Position numbers and translations under genes: made by a program. Shown here piece after piece: positions 45,681-58,400 of a stretch of DNA of 64,000 nucleotides; within the stretch, counting starts at the first letter, position 1; the number at the start of each line of letters is the position of its first letter. Under the pieces are notes generated by a model. It was given only the letters and a program-made list of their open reading frames with translations, had not been told where the DNA came from and did not search any database. Source of the stretch: Lepidostoma basale (taxonomy: Eukaryota > Arthropoda > Insecta > Trichoptera > Lepidostomatidae); contig JAHDVF020000053.1 in the NCBI GenBank assembly GCA_022606425.2, positions 62,001-126,000 of the forward strand, read 5' to 3'.

Positions 45681-46890
45681 TAGGTCCTTACATATAAAAT
45701 TGGCGTTTTGCCGTACTGGCAACTTTGATCTCAAATATCTTCTCTTTGGTAAGGAATTCCAAATTCAAATTTATACAGCTATTTACTCAAGTATTTGTGT
45801 TTCGAAAATTATTATTCATTTGTTTTTTCCTTAATTGTTTTTTTTCTTTACGTCACTCAGTTTACAAAATGGAAAACTTGAAATATCGCGTTATTTACGA
45901 GTACGAGTTCCACCGTGGCACCAGTGCTGCAGAAACGGCTCGAAGGATTAATGATGTGTATGGCGACGGTGCCGCAAAAGAAAACACAGTGCGTTTTTGG
46001 TTCCAACGTTTTCGTTCTGGAAATTTCGACCTGCAGAACAAGCCCCGTGGACGGCCGGAGACCAAAGTTGATAATGAAGAATTGAAGGCTATTGTGGAAG
46101 CGGATCCATCGCAAACCACGTCCGAGTTAGCTGCAGGCTGCGGTGTTAGTGATAAAACTGTTTTAATCCACTTGAAGCAAATTGGGAAGGTGAAAAAGTT
46201 TGAATGGTGGGTACCTCACGAATTGAGTGAAGCAAATGAACAAACGCGCGTTGACTGCTGCGTTGCATTACTCAACCGGTACAATAATGAAGGGATTTTG
46301 AATCGAATCATTACCTGTGATGAAAAGTGGATCCTGTATGATAATCGGAAGCGCTCATCGCAATGGCTGAACCCTGCCGAACCAGCCAAACCATGCCCCA
46401 AGCGAAAATTGACTCCAAAAAAGTTACTTGTGAGCGTTTGGTGGACTAGTGGTGGTGTCGTTCACTACAGTTTTCTTAAATCTGGCCAGACGATTACGGC
46501 AGATGTCTTTTGTCAGCAACTGCAAACCATGATGGAAAAGCTAGCTGCTAAACAACCGAGGCTGTTTAATCGCTCTAGGCCACTGCTGCTTCATGATAAC
46601 GCTAGACCACACACTGCACAACAGACGGCTACCAATTTAGAAGAGCTTCAATTGGAATGTCTAAGACATCCACCGTACTCTCCTGACCTTGCCCCAACAG
46701 ATTTTTTTTTTTTTTCGAAATTTGGATAACTTCTTGCTAGGGAAAAAATTCAATTCCGATGGGGCAGTCCAAACTGACTTCAAAGATTTTATTGATTCCC
46801 GTCCGAATGGTTTTTTTAGTAAAGGGATCGATGAACTACCTATGAGATGGCAAAAGTGCATAGATAGCAATGGTACATAATTTGATTACA
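45681..46890 (+). mobile_element. mariner transposon, non-autonomous
   Basis: Tc1/mariner superfamily element with one transposase frame. The left end, after a TA, reads TAGGTCCTTACATATAAAA, fitting a mariner inverted repeat. I find no matching right end within 200 bp after the coding region, so the 3' terminus is lost or diverged. Confidence 0.8.
45869..46880 (+). pseudogene. mariner transposase, frameshifted in a T14 run
   Basis: Cut-and-paste transposase. ATG at 45869 (MENLKYRVIYEYEFHRGTSA). N-terminal paired helix-turn-helix DNA-binding region at about residues 1-110 (FQRFRSGNFDLQNKPRGRP between the helices), the WVPHEL motif, then the DD34D catalytic site: ITCDEKW, LLLHDNARPHT, and HPPYSPDLAPTD with 34 residues between the second and third Asp. 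After PTD a run of 14 T (46702-46715) shifts the frame and the first frame stops at 46729. The correct tail (RNLDNFLLGKKFNSDGAV, then GIDELPMRWQKCIDSN) continues in another frame to 46880. Otherwise free of stops, so the damage is recent. Confidence 0.9.
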
Positions 46891-46899
46891 TAAATATAT

Positions 46900-47650
46900 T
46901 ATATTTAAAAAAAATCAACTTTATGTTCCTATTAAAATGATAATTTTACCAACAAAGAATTGTTATAGAAATTAACTAGAATGTATAACTCGTTAAGTTT
47001 CGAGTATATGTTCAATAAATAAGAATATGTCCGTAAGACAGAACAAGTAATGATGTCGTGTAAACTTTACATTGTAAGATTATTCTCTATGGTGTGATGT
47101 ACTCGTAAGTACTTACTCAGGTCAGTAACAATGCTACTGAGTGACATTTGTCTCTACTCCTCCGCGGATCCGCAAGGGAATGAGAATGGTGCACAAGTCA
47201 CGAGAGAGCGGTGCGGAGCACTCTATTGCGTCAAGTGATTTATCTGCTGCCTAGAAGGAATTATTTATCAATTCCCGCGTTATTGGATTATGTTTCAACC
47301 GTCGAAGGCGGGGAGAAACCTCAAAACTTTATCAACTTCACAAGATTTCCATGAGATAATGCATTTAATATGTGACAAAACATTTACAATATTGAGTCAA
47401 AATTATATGTTATTAAAATTGTTTATAATATACTCATAAGTTTTAATGTTAACTATGGCTGGTTCTGAGAAGATTTCAATTTTCATCGTGACGTTAAATT
47501 ATAGTTTAACCCCAATCAACACTAGGAATGGCTATTCCTCGAAACCGCTTTTATTTAACAGACAAACAACACAACATAATGCTAAGGATCATTACATTTT
47601 TACTATTATTTTTTTTTTGTTTCTGTTAATATGGTCTCCTGATACTTATT
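46900..47650. other. Intergenic sequence
   Basis: AT-rich with a less biased block at 47150-47310 of unknown nature. Confidence 0.4.
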
Positions 47651-47654
47651 ATGT

Positions 47655-47765
47655 TATGTTTCTTTAGCCTTCAATTCTAGTTCTGGAACGTATTACTTGA
47701 TTTAGCACTTTATCCCTGAAATTTAGTCCAACAAGTTCGATTGCCTTTTGGTAGACTCTAAATTG
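47655..47765 (-). mobile_element. LINE fragment
   Basis: Minus strand reads NQFRVYQKAIELVGLNFRDK and VLNQVIRSRTR, the segment that precedes the WxGH motif in several LINE families. Ends at the junction with the plus-strand tail that follows. Confidence 0.5.
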
Positions 47766-48105
47766 ATTGGCACTCTTGATGACGGAACGCAGTAAAAATA
47801 AGATCACAAATGCAAACAAAAGAAGTGAATGTAGTGCGAATGAAAGTATTATGAACAAATTCATGAATTTGGCACATTGAAAGAATAAAAGGAAGAAGTA
47901 ATGGTAAAACGAAGTATCCGTTAACAATGTTACAGGAACGAGAAATAGAGTAAGACTGGGAAAAACATGAAATACTGGCCACGTGGGGAGTCGGGAAAAT
48001 CGACTGGCGGTATAACACGATGTATGAATGTTGAGAAAATCGAGAGAAATTATGTCAGGAAAGAACATTGTGGCAGTCCATTATTTCTGCAAATTAAGTA
48101 TACGC
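47766..48105 (+). mobile_element. LINE 3' tail fragment
   Basis: NVEE-type tail, degraded: TGGCCACGTGGGGAGTCGG, ACACGATGTATGAATGTTGA, GTCAGGAAAGAACATTGTGG. Head to head with the minus-strand fragment before it. Confidence 0.55.
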
Positions 48106-48463
48106 AATTATTTTTTCTTAAATGTTTAATTTCATCTCTATTAAAATATTAGAAAAACTTTAATTCAATTATTTATTTTGTAGAAAACATTGTAAACAAA
48201 AAACAATTTTAAAAAAATGTTATGTAGGTTTCATTTTACTCCAATTGTTTTTTTTAGTATTGACCGGTATTTTCGATTTAGAATTTTGTTAATAAAAAAA
48301 AACTTAATATTATGGAATTCCACAGTATTAATGCCTTTCATGTATCAAAATCTACATTTTTATATTAGTCATTTCCGCGATCCCTTTATTTTATTATGTT
48401 AATTTATTTTGGATATATTCTGTTAGTGTTTTATAAGAAAATTTTCATTCGCTTTTTCAAATA

Positions 48464-48496
48464 AACATGTTTCGGGTGCTTGTCATCCTTCTTCAG
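48464..48496 (-). ncRNA. Hammerhead-like motif (ACATGT type)
   Basis: Minus strand: CTGAAGA, extra A, stem II GGATG/CACCC with one mismatch, GAAACATGTTT. The core is intact. Confidence 0.45.
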
Positions 48497-48777
48497 TATA
48501 AAAATTCTAGTTCAAGATAATTACACCAGAGGGATGATATTCCATTTAAAACATGGCATGTATTAAGATGTAAGATAAAGTGTTGTAATAAACAAAGTTT
48601 TTGAATTTTATTTATTTATGTGATACTCGTATATTTACAAAATAATTTTAGTCGTGCAAAAATAATTGTTCCAGTGAATTAATTTGAGATCGTTTATATA
48701 TAATAGAAGTGTCTAAATTACACTATGGAATTGCAAAAAAATAACGTTGTTTATTTTCCACTTAAATTTTAAATATC

Positions 48778-48808
48778 ACATGTTTCGGAGGAGACCTCCA
48801 TCTTCAGG
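48778..48808 (-). ncRNA. Hammerhead-like motif, cleavage site mutated
   Basis: Minus strand: CTGAAGA, extra T, perfect stem II GGAGG/CCTCC, GAAACATGTG. Sister of 15064-15096, but the base at the cleavage position is G, which is not allowed in hammerheads. Confidence 0.45.
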
Positions 48809-49375
48809 TGTAATAATAAAGTGTCTAAATGACATTAAATTAAAGTCATAAATTATACATTATAATGTGTATTTGCAAAATATCGTTTGAAATGGGATTG
48901 TAAAGACGCTGCGAATACCTGTAATAAACATGAAAACCAATTGAACTGAATAAGATTTCGTATTACACAACTGCGGTAGGTTTATAGGTGCAGGTCATTA
49001 GAAATTATAAATGCAAACCTGAGCTTAAATATCGTTAAATGGCGCTAATAATAATTAATATAATTAAATCTTATTTATTTACATGGTACACTTTCGCTTC
49101 TTCCAACTTAAACGTGCGAACCCCATTAATTATTAATGCACATATATTATGAATAATAGTTTTTCACATGTTTTTATATTTTTGAGATCACATTTGACCA
49201 AACCGGTTGTAAAAATTAATATGCAAAATAATGACAATAAATAATAAGGATAACGTTATTAAACACAGTTGTTTTAATTTTAGATAAACTTAAGGCGTTA
49301 ACACCGTGGAATTCCATAATGACGATTTTTTTAAAGAATTTAAACAGTTTCCTCCACTTTTGAGTTTATTTTTTC

Positions 49376-49411
49376 GACATGTTTCGAAGGCTCACACCTT
49401 GATTATCGGGT
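49376..49411 (-). ncRNA. Hammerhead-like motif, family A
   Basis: Minus strand: CCGATAA, stem AAGG/CCTT, GAAACATGTC. Changes at U4 and G8. Confidence 0.4.
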
Positions 49412-49440
49412 GAAAAGTATCAATAGTTTATATCGTTCTC

Positions 49441-49474
49441 CCGATGATGAAGGTGTAAGCTTTCGAAACATGTC
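49441..49474 (+). ncRNA. Hammerhead-like motif, family A, best copy
   Basis: CCGATGA, extra T, stem II GAAGG/CTTTC (one G-U pair), GAAACATGTC. The only core change is U4 to C, shared by most family A copies, so it may be ancestral to the family. Confidence 0.5.
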
Positions 49475-49559
49475 CAGAATAATAAACTCAAAAGTGAAAA
49501 AACAGTGTTTTAATTTTTTTTTAAATCGTCACAATTGTTTTAATTTAAAAATCTCTCCA

Positions 49560-49805
49560 AATAACTAACTTAACAACTATCATGCCGTCTATTTGAAGGA
49601 GTAGGCAGAAATAATGTACCACTGCTCCTTCCGGCATACTTTTCTCGATTTCCTCAACATTCAGCCTTATCATGCACGCATGTTTCTCGGTGTATATCTA
49701 TACCTTGTTCCGTTTACATCATTAACATATACTTTCATTACAACATAATTATTTGTTAATTTATCCTTTTCCATCTCCATCTTAATGGTTATGGACACAC
49801 GGAAA
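49560..49805 (-). mobile_element. LINE 3' tail fragment
   Basis: Begins at ACTAACTTAACAACTATCATGC, the reverse of the family 3' end, then TGTACCACTGCTCCTTCCGGC and TTCCTCAACATTCA (NVEE motif region in reverse). Directly beside the family A fold-back, as at 4470-4860. Confidence 0.6.
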
Positions 49806-49809
49806 GCTA

Positions 49810-51640
49810 ATTAAAGCTATAAACACCAATTAAAACAAAATTAAATAATTAAATTCTTTATGCAGTCGAAGTTGGACTTTCATTTTGAGATTTCGGTAGA
49901 AGCATTACACATTTTGAAGATTTTGGATCATGGAGCTCGAAGGTGTTACGACTTCTCTGTACACTATAAATCTTCAGGAGATCCGTGTTACAGTCAAAAT
50001 TCGCTATCTTTCTCCCTTTCTCTCTTCTTTCATATTTCTTAGCCACTGTCCAAGTTTCTAAAGCAAACACGAGAATAGGTTATAATAAGAATATTTTATA
50101 TTTATGTCTTATTATTTCTCGAGAACTAATGATACTTAAATTAGGGTAAGAATTCGAATTAACCCTTACAATGCTTACCTCGTTCCATAGAACGAATGAC
50201 TAAAAACTAAAACGTTATTTTATGATAGAATATAAAACTTCCTTATATCACTAAAGTTAACGGAATATTGAAAGAAACGTAAACATTAACAGTAAAAATA
50301 TGTGAAGCACTACTAAGGTTATTTAGAAGATTGATTTATGATTGTGTACTTAATTAAGAAAAATCGGCCGAAACAAAACACATCTAAAAAAATTATATAA
50401 TTCATTATACATCAAGTGTAATTATTGATTGTAACTTTACCAACAACAACAAAAAACATTTTAATCACAGATATCCGGTATCGGACAGTCAAAAATTAAA
50501 GATAAAAATGTATAAAATGTTTTAAAAACTAGAATATTTATTTTTTTTAAAAAGGGCCTCCGAAGAGATGGAGAAGATTACAAGACGTCACAAACGGGCC
50601 ATATGACCTAGACCAAGAGTAAAAAGAAGATGAATAAGAGAAACTATCAATAGTTAAAATCATAATATTTTTTTAAAAAATGTACTACTTTAATACAAAA
50701 AAAGTCAATTAAAATATATTTGCAATCAGCTATTCAAAATATGAATAAAACAAAAATTTCCGATGATTCAAAAAAGGGATTATCTTAAAACGAACTTAAC
50801 CTCGAAGATGTTTCGTCTGTGGCCGGTAATAGATGAATGAATCCTGTGGTCCCGCGTACCCTGGTGACCGAGTAAAGGACCTTGAAGATGAACCCTCCAC
50901 CGCGCATCGCTCCACAAAAAGTGACCTATAGCAACAGGTTAACCGTGAAAATTACATTTAAATCTGGATAAAGTAAAAACTCGATTTGTGGAGTAATTTT
51001 ATATACCTACTGCCCAAGGTATACAGGATGGGTGGTACAGAAGTGAACCATTTTAAAACCGATATGCTTTAATTCATAAATAAACTCATTGGATTGTTAA
51101 ATTGAATTTAAAAAAACAAATGATTAGATTTTGTACTGAAAAGTTTAACTATACAATGAATTCTTCGTTTTTTTTAATAGCACAAACTAGAACAGCAGTC
51201 AGTTAATTTGAACAATATATGCGATTTGAACAATATATTTTCTTGGTTTTCATTTGCAATTCAAGTTGGTATAATTTCAAGGAACACGTAATTGAAAGTA
51301 AATCCTTAGATCTGAATGTTTTTCATCCTATAATTAGTAACTTTTAACTTATAATTGATTATACGCTTTAATTATAATTGATTATACGCTTAAAATATAA
51401 TTGTATGATAATTAGAATTATCCCTGAAAATAGATTATTTAGAAATGAAAGGAATTTTTACAGTTCTACTCTCATTTTCTAGTTAAATTTTTTTAACTCT
51501 GTTTGACACGTTTTCTTTGCGATTTTATATTTTGGTAATAATTATAATAATGAGATTAAACATATAAAACTTAAAACGTAAAATAATTATTTTATTTTTA
51601 TAACGCATATAATTAATTATGAGGTTAATTACTATTAAAA
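49810..51640. other. Intergenic sequence
   Basis: AT-rich. A small LINE-like block (GGGCCTCCGAAGAGATGGAG) lies at 50553-50640 and a tandem duplication at 51350-51395 (TATAATTGATTATACGCTT twice). Other parts are featureless. Confidence 0.4.
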
Positions 51641-51717
51641 ATTGTATATTCATAATTAATACGAATGAAAAAACTTATGTTTTTCTAGAAGTTTTATTAT
51701 ATTGTTTTATTATATTA

Positions 51718-51750
51718 TGACATGTTTCGCCCTTCTAAGGCATTATCAAA
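51718..51750 (-). ncRNA. Variant hammerhead-like motif, TTGATAA family
   Basis: Minus strand: TTGATAA, extra T, stem GCC/GGGC, GAAACATGTC; flanked by AGAAGTTTTATTATATTG, the flank shared with 41300, 55840 and 63000. Confidence 0.4.
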
Positions 51751-51894
51751 TGTATTTGTCATTGTATATTCATGTTTCTACAATAATTTCCAATATTTTT
51801 TATTAAAGAACCATACTTTTTTCTAGAATTTTCACGATAAAATAAAAAAGATTCGTCCTTAGCCTTCTCGACCATTATCAAATTAATTTTAATT

Positions 51895-51970
51895 CCATAA
51901 TACGATTTTTTTTTAATTAAAACACTGTCTTCCAAAAGTGAAAAACTGTGTTTTAATTCATGAAAAATGT
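51895..51970. repeat. Family A flank remnant, inverted
   Basis: ATTAAAACACTGT and ACTGTGTTTTAATTCATG face each other around a short centre without a ribozyme core: the outer part of family A with the middle deleted. Confidence 0.45.
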
Positions 51971-52340
51971 ATTATATTTTAAATCGTGTCACGCCACTAA
52001 TTAAATTATTCTATTAGAAAACAGACTTTTTTCTTCACTTTATAATTCTTAATACTGAGCTTTCAGAGATTTTGCTTGAAAATATTCAAAGACAATAATT
52101 TTCCTAATACAAAGCTTCCGTCAAAACACACCGTTCAGCTCTAAGTCGCCCACCCTGTAGAATCTCAACATAGAGCGAAACTTGCTTGTGATGCACTCCC
52201 GCATACACAGGTATATGCACGTACATAGTACATATGTTTGATCGGTTAAACTGTATCGCGAGCAAGTGGATGGTACTTGTACTATACCTTATGCAGGTAT
52301 TGGCTATAGAGACAAGTGCAGAACATCTCGCCTGCTCGCG

Positions 52341-52348
52341 TATAAATA
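52341..52348 (+). promoter_or_regulatory. TATA box of cuticle gene 2
   Basis: TATAAATA, followed 31-33 bp downstream by the arthropod initiator TCATTA at 52372-52377. The start codon is at 52492, giving a 5' UTR of about 118 bases with no splice. Confidence 0.7.
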
Positions 52349-52491
52349 CTGGAGCATCCTTTGGTAGATCATCATTAACTCGATACAGTTTAAACTGTCT
52401 CATCCTTTGCTCTCCTTTGGGGTTGTTCTCGAGTGAAATAGCTTACTTGTTTTATTACTTCATTTTATACCAACCACTACTACCCTTCATC

Positions 52492-55400
52492 ATGAAATTC
52501 GTAAGGAAATTTGTTTATTTATATTATAAATATTTTAAAAGCAACAAAATTTTAATTATAACTACAATTTAATTAATAATCACCAAATATATTTTTTTAC
52601 ATTTTTTTACATTTAAATGAAAATTCTTGTAGCACTTGGTGACTCGTTCCAATAGAAAATACATAGAAAATATTTCATTATGTCCTTAAAAAATATATAA
52701 AATATGTTAAACTTTTGAATTTGACTCTTGTATGTAGGTATAAATATGTTGTTTTTAAAAAAAAATTATTTATGGTATATAAAACATTTTTAAATTTACA
52801 AACCTTTGGTGTACTATGCCCTATCCGCCCAGTATACTTGTACTTCCGCATTGGAAAGCATTCTTGCATCCATATTTCATATTGTTCTTGAACCATAACA
52901 TACAATTATATCAGTACTTGATTCTCGAAGATCTCCGATCTTTCAAGGTCCCTCGTGCCTTACGGCTAAAACAAAATTGATGAGCAGGGGCTTCTTCTTT
53001 TTAAATGTAAATTCGCACATTATTAATATTACTGTATTAAGATGTTCACCTGGAAAAAATAAACAAACATTTAAAATCTCTACCGTTAAATTTCCAATTA
53101 TGCTGTAAACATTTTTTTTTAAAACATTTGATCTGATTAATATTTAGCATTAATCTGATTTCAATGAAACATATAAAACTTTCGATTTGAATCATAAACG
53201 TCATTTCGGATTTTTTTTTGTATATTTTTAATGGTATAGTTTTATTTTTCATAATTTGTTATTTCCAAGATTATTCTCGATAAGTCGAAAAAAAACTGCT
53301 TGTGTCATTATCCATATAAATTTGCTCTAGTTAATGTTCTAGTAATTCAACACAATGTTTAATACTGGCTCATAAATATTCTTAATGTACAATAGAATAA
53401 TTATTAATTTTAACTAAACAACAATTAGAAATAATTTAAAGAACACATTGATTTTTTTTCCAATTTTAAGCTTTTTTAAAATGTAAAGAGTTTTTAATGT
53501 TTACAGATCGTATTAGCTTGTTTCGTGGCGTCGTGCATGGCAGCAAGACTAGAGAACACCTACTTGCCGCCTTCTGGAGATGGAAATTCCGGAGGCAACG
53601 GGCTTCATCCCCCCCAGGAAGAGAACAAGAAGCCCCCCATAGCTATCATCTCACAAACTGACGAACGCAACGAAGATGGTTCCTACAAATACAGGTACGT
53701 TAATTTTCATAGCTCAACATAAAATAATAAAACCAATCAGTAGTCAATAACAAATGCATTTCTTAAAATGAAAAACAGTTTGTATGTTTTTGGGGGTCTT
53801 AGGAACATCCGTGTATCTTTCTATTCGACTGATGATTCGGAGATCATAACATTTTCCATGTTCAGAGTAGTATGATACATATAGTAAGTATCATACTCGT
53901 ATAACCCTAAATATGGAAACTGCAACCATCACCAAAACGTCAGTCAAAGAGAATCCAAGATATACACACTATGTATATCCAAGATCCTAAAAAAAACTAT
54001 TACTTCTATCCGTAAAAATCTATGCACTTATTTAAAAAATATATATATATTTATTCTATATTTTCCATAACTTTGAGTTGCGGATTCATTGAAAAAAAAA
54101 AATTTGTTCACAGCAAGAACTTTCGTGAAACTTTATGTTCTTATGTTCGTGTTGTGTACAATGTTTAAAAAAACATCGATTTACCAAAACTTGTTATTTC
54201 AATTACAAAATCACAAGTGTGTTCGAGTATGTATCAACGTTTTGAATCGATTGTAATGGTATTACTTTTTAAATACAGAGTTTTTTTGTTAACATTCGGT
54301 TCAATGCTGAAAGCAAATTATTCAGTTTTTATTCTCACTCTGCAATCGATATTTAATGAACCTGTTTTTACTCAATAGTATAAACCTTTATTATGAGATG
54401 AAGCAAACGGTGTTAAAATTTTGCAGTTTAATTTGAGCTTGCGTTGAATATTATTATGTAATAGCTTTACGTATTAAAAGGGCATTCAAATCCGAAGGAA
54501 CATATTACATCCGCAATGCGTCGTGATTTCAAAATAAGTTTTTAATAAATATCGATGTTGTAGGGATAGCAAATGCCATAAAGTGCGAATTTATCCACGT
54601 TCATTTCTGAGTACATTGAAATATTTATTCTTTTCGATTGAGGATCTTAATCAGTTCTATTATTCCAATATTATTGTTCTCATCATATTCGCAGCACGGT
54701 GGTTTTATCGGTAGTAATTGGCAAACGATCGGGGTTCCCTTTGTTTACTTCACTAACCAAAGCTTGTGGAAGTCATTTGATGGACACGACTCTTGGCTTT
54801 AACACGAAAAAGGTTCAACACGATCTGCCCATTTCAGATATTTCCTAATAGTTAACTATTTATGCTTCACAGCACTTAAGTTCGCACGTAGATGTAAAAT
54901 TGTTATCCGTTAAATATTATTGATTAGTTTTTGATCATTCAAGATATAATTCTAAAACGTATATTGTATTAGTTTACAAGAACCACAAGCATTTCGTTTT
55001 CTAATACTTCTCATATAACGTTAATGCATAATTAAGAATAGTTTAAAAGTTAATGTATTACATATATTCATCATTGTTTTATGATTCAATTATAAAAAAA
55101 AAACATTGATTGTTTTGAAATGCTTCGCTAACCAACAAAACATAAAAAATCAACCATATCTAAAATGACTAAAATAAAGTGACTCATATTAATTTATTTT
55201 ACTTGCACCTTACTATTTACGAGTATCTTCATAAATATCTAAGAATATTTTAATATCTTATGATTGAATTTTATTATATTATACTTCTATCCTAATCATT
55301 ATCGTAATAAAATATAACGTGAATTTTTAAGAAGATAGTTAAAGTAAACAAGTCATATAAAATGTATTAGTCAAGACGCATTCAAAATATTTCCATTAAA

Positions 55401-58400
55401 TGTTCCTTAAACGTTCGTTCGATACTCAACTAAATACCTTTCAAGAACGACACGAGATGACGGTAAAGTTCTTCTAGGCGAATATTTATAATATAAAACG
55501 AATTTACGTAGACGTCGCGTTGAGAGTTATTATTTATTTTTAATTTTTAATTTTATTTATTTAGCTATGAAACTGAAAATGGCATCAAAGTGAACGAGGA
55601 GGGACAAATCAAGAACAAGGGAAGCGAAAACGAAATCCTCTCTGTTACAGGTGAGTGAAAAATATTGTTTATTATTTTATAGAATGATAAATTCTTTATA
55701 TTTATTTATTTAGAATGAATCATATTGAATAAAACTTTCAAAAATAATATAATATACATTTTAAAGAATACTAATGGTACATATTCAGTCAGCATTCTAT
55801 TTTAATATGAATGAAAATGTCTATTTCAAGAAGTTTTATTATGGTTTATGAGAATGACATATTAAATAATGTTTGAAAATATTATCAAAAGATATTTTGA
55901 TAATGCCTTAAAAAGGCAACACATGTCATTTTCATAAATAATAATGAAACGCCTAGAATACAAACGTTTTCGTTTAAAATAGAGTTTTACATCATAGTTC
56001 AAGAAACAAACAATTATGAAATTTTATTACTGATTACTTAGTACCCGAGCAGAAGCGCTAAAGCTGGGTTGAAATAAACGTTATTCAATAAGGAGTAACA
56101 ATTCTTTTAAAAACATTTTTTTAAAACAGTGTAAAATCTTTATTAGTTTAGCGTAGGTGCAGAAGTGTCCATTAATATCGTAACGCATGATAAAGCTAAA
56201 GTAATGATTTGTAAAATTGTGACAGCATTTATAAAACATTAAAGTCATCGATGCCTTAATGGCGATATTAATGGCCTCTGTTGTTCCGTACATACATATG
56301 AAATCCACACAAGAATGCGATTTACAAATCAATCAAATTAAAAATTCGCCATACTGCGAGAATAATTATTTTTGTAGCATACATTAGCACACGCGCGTTG
56401 CGCAAAAAAGTTTTTATGGTGATAGGGCAGGGGGCAAGGTGAAAGGAATGTACCGGCTTGCCCTAGGGTTACGCGGATCATATTTCAATATCGAAACATT
56501 ACCTTCGGCTCGTGCTGCGCTTGGTGATGCGTCTGTCCTCCACTGTCATGTATCGTCATGTATCACACGACTCACTCCTCATCCGTGGAATGACTGATGA
56601 TATTACTTGATTTCTGTATTTAATTAATCAATCCAAACTCAAAGCAGAATGAAAACGTATCTTGATAATTTTTTTAGTAAAATCACGGTCATTAACTTAT
56701 ATGCTTTAATGTATCGTACATTCCATCATCAGGATTTTTTCTTTTATTTTTGATTAGTTTAAATACCTAATTTTCTTTTAAAGCCATCAAGATCTGCTGG
56801 CAAAAAATGTCGATGCATTTTATTGAAAATCACAACACAGATTCCAAATAAGGTACATTTCAATGTTTTAAAGGAAGGTATTTTTTAATTATATGTCATC
56901 TGATACAATATATAACTTTACAAAAAATAATTTTAAAACGTTTTATTTAAAAAAACGGTTATCAACATATACGTATCACAAAATATTTTTTATATTTATA
57001 CAATTGTCGTTACAAACAACGCATTGTCAAATTGTTTATAACACCTGATGATGTCAACATTGGTTGGCGAAACAGCTGTCGCGATAATCTCATAGAGAAA
57101 TAAATAAATTCTGTAATGTTGAAATATTAGTGGATTTAATGGATTATCTCAAAAGAATAAAAATTAACCCAGTATCATCACTTATTATATTTAATTCTAA
57201 AATTTGTATGTTAACATTAAATTTATATTTTTTATTTTAAAATCTCTCATTTTTTCATAATCGCTTTTATTTCGCGCGATTTCATTGAAATATATTGAAT
57301 ACACTCGCACAGTAGTGGGTCAGTTAGTTTGCCATTTATTTAAGGAAACGAGTATCCAACAATGGTGAAAGTGTTACACAGTTACAGAGCGCGGCGTTTT
57401 ATGGAAATATTGGGAAGATGGCGGGTCTTAGAAATAGTAAAGCGAGAAGAGGTTACGGACTCCACTTACCGTGCCGCGGTAATTATCCAATTTGTTACGC
57501 ATCGGTGTACTTATTGGCCTCTCTGCTGTGGCCTTAACTTTGCACCGCCGCATTAAGGATATTTAGATAATTAATCTGTGCACATAACACGTCATTCATT
57601 ATTTTAGACGTAGATTATTTAGAATTAAAAAATAAAATAAAATTATATTGGGCTATAGATGTCACTATCCAGTTGAAACTTACAAGATTAATACAGACCT
57701 TAATACAAACCAGTCTGTCGATGTCAGCGAGCCTGTTGAAACCGATTGCTGTCGAAATAAAGCCAAAAGTGGAAGTAGTTCAATTACATTGTTTTATTTA
57801 ATCATTATATATACCTACATAAACAAATCTGATTAATATAATTACGATCGATCATTCATATTACACAAACATTTTAGGGTATGCAGTATGTGTTGACAAT
57901 ACAAATTAAAGTAGGTGAAAATCAAAACATATGTTTGTGTTTATGTCAGCTTAGAACAATGAAACATCGAAAAGCTCTTTTTTTAATTTGTATTTTGATA
58001 AAAAAAAATCGAATGAGTTATTGATTTGCGTCTTGTAAACTTTACAAAACTACATTATCCAAGCAAATTGAAAATGACCATTATTGAACAATTTGAATAA
58101 ATTAGATCGGAGATTACGAAATGACTAAGCTGTTTATTTCTATAATGCAGATTAGCCCGTCCATTAAAACGCACTTAATATAATTCATCGCTATTTTAAT
58201 AGAAAATCAGATGACTCTTCAGAGGAATAATGACATTGCGGTGCGTGTAGCAGATAGAGTGGTCCCTTCGCTTCATTAGAGGGGCCCTTGAAGGCCGAGT
58301 GAGTGCATATCCGAACGGGCACAAGGGTCACGTGGGGCGACCTTTGCAGTCGCTACCGAATATGTCAGACCGGTTCGGGGCACAAAGGAAGAATATTTCA

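Larger units (their letters stand above)
49310..49540. repeat. Family A fold-back with two opposed hammerhead motifs
   Basis: Arms of about 100 bp pair across a 30-bp centre (CACTTTTGAGTTTATT against AATAAACTCAAAAGTG; GACGATTTTTTTAAAG against AAATCGTC). The best example of family A and the reference for decayed copies at 3415, 4741, 5752, 10684, 31195, 39612 and 43693. Confidence 0.7.
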
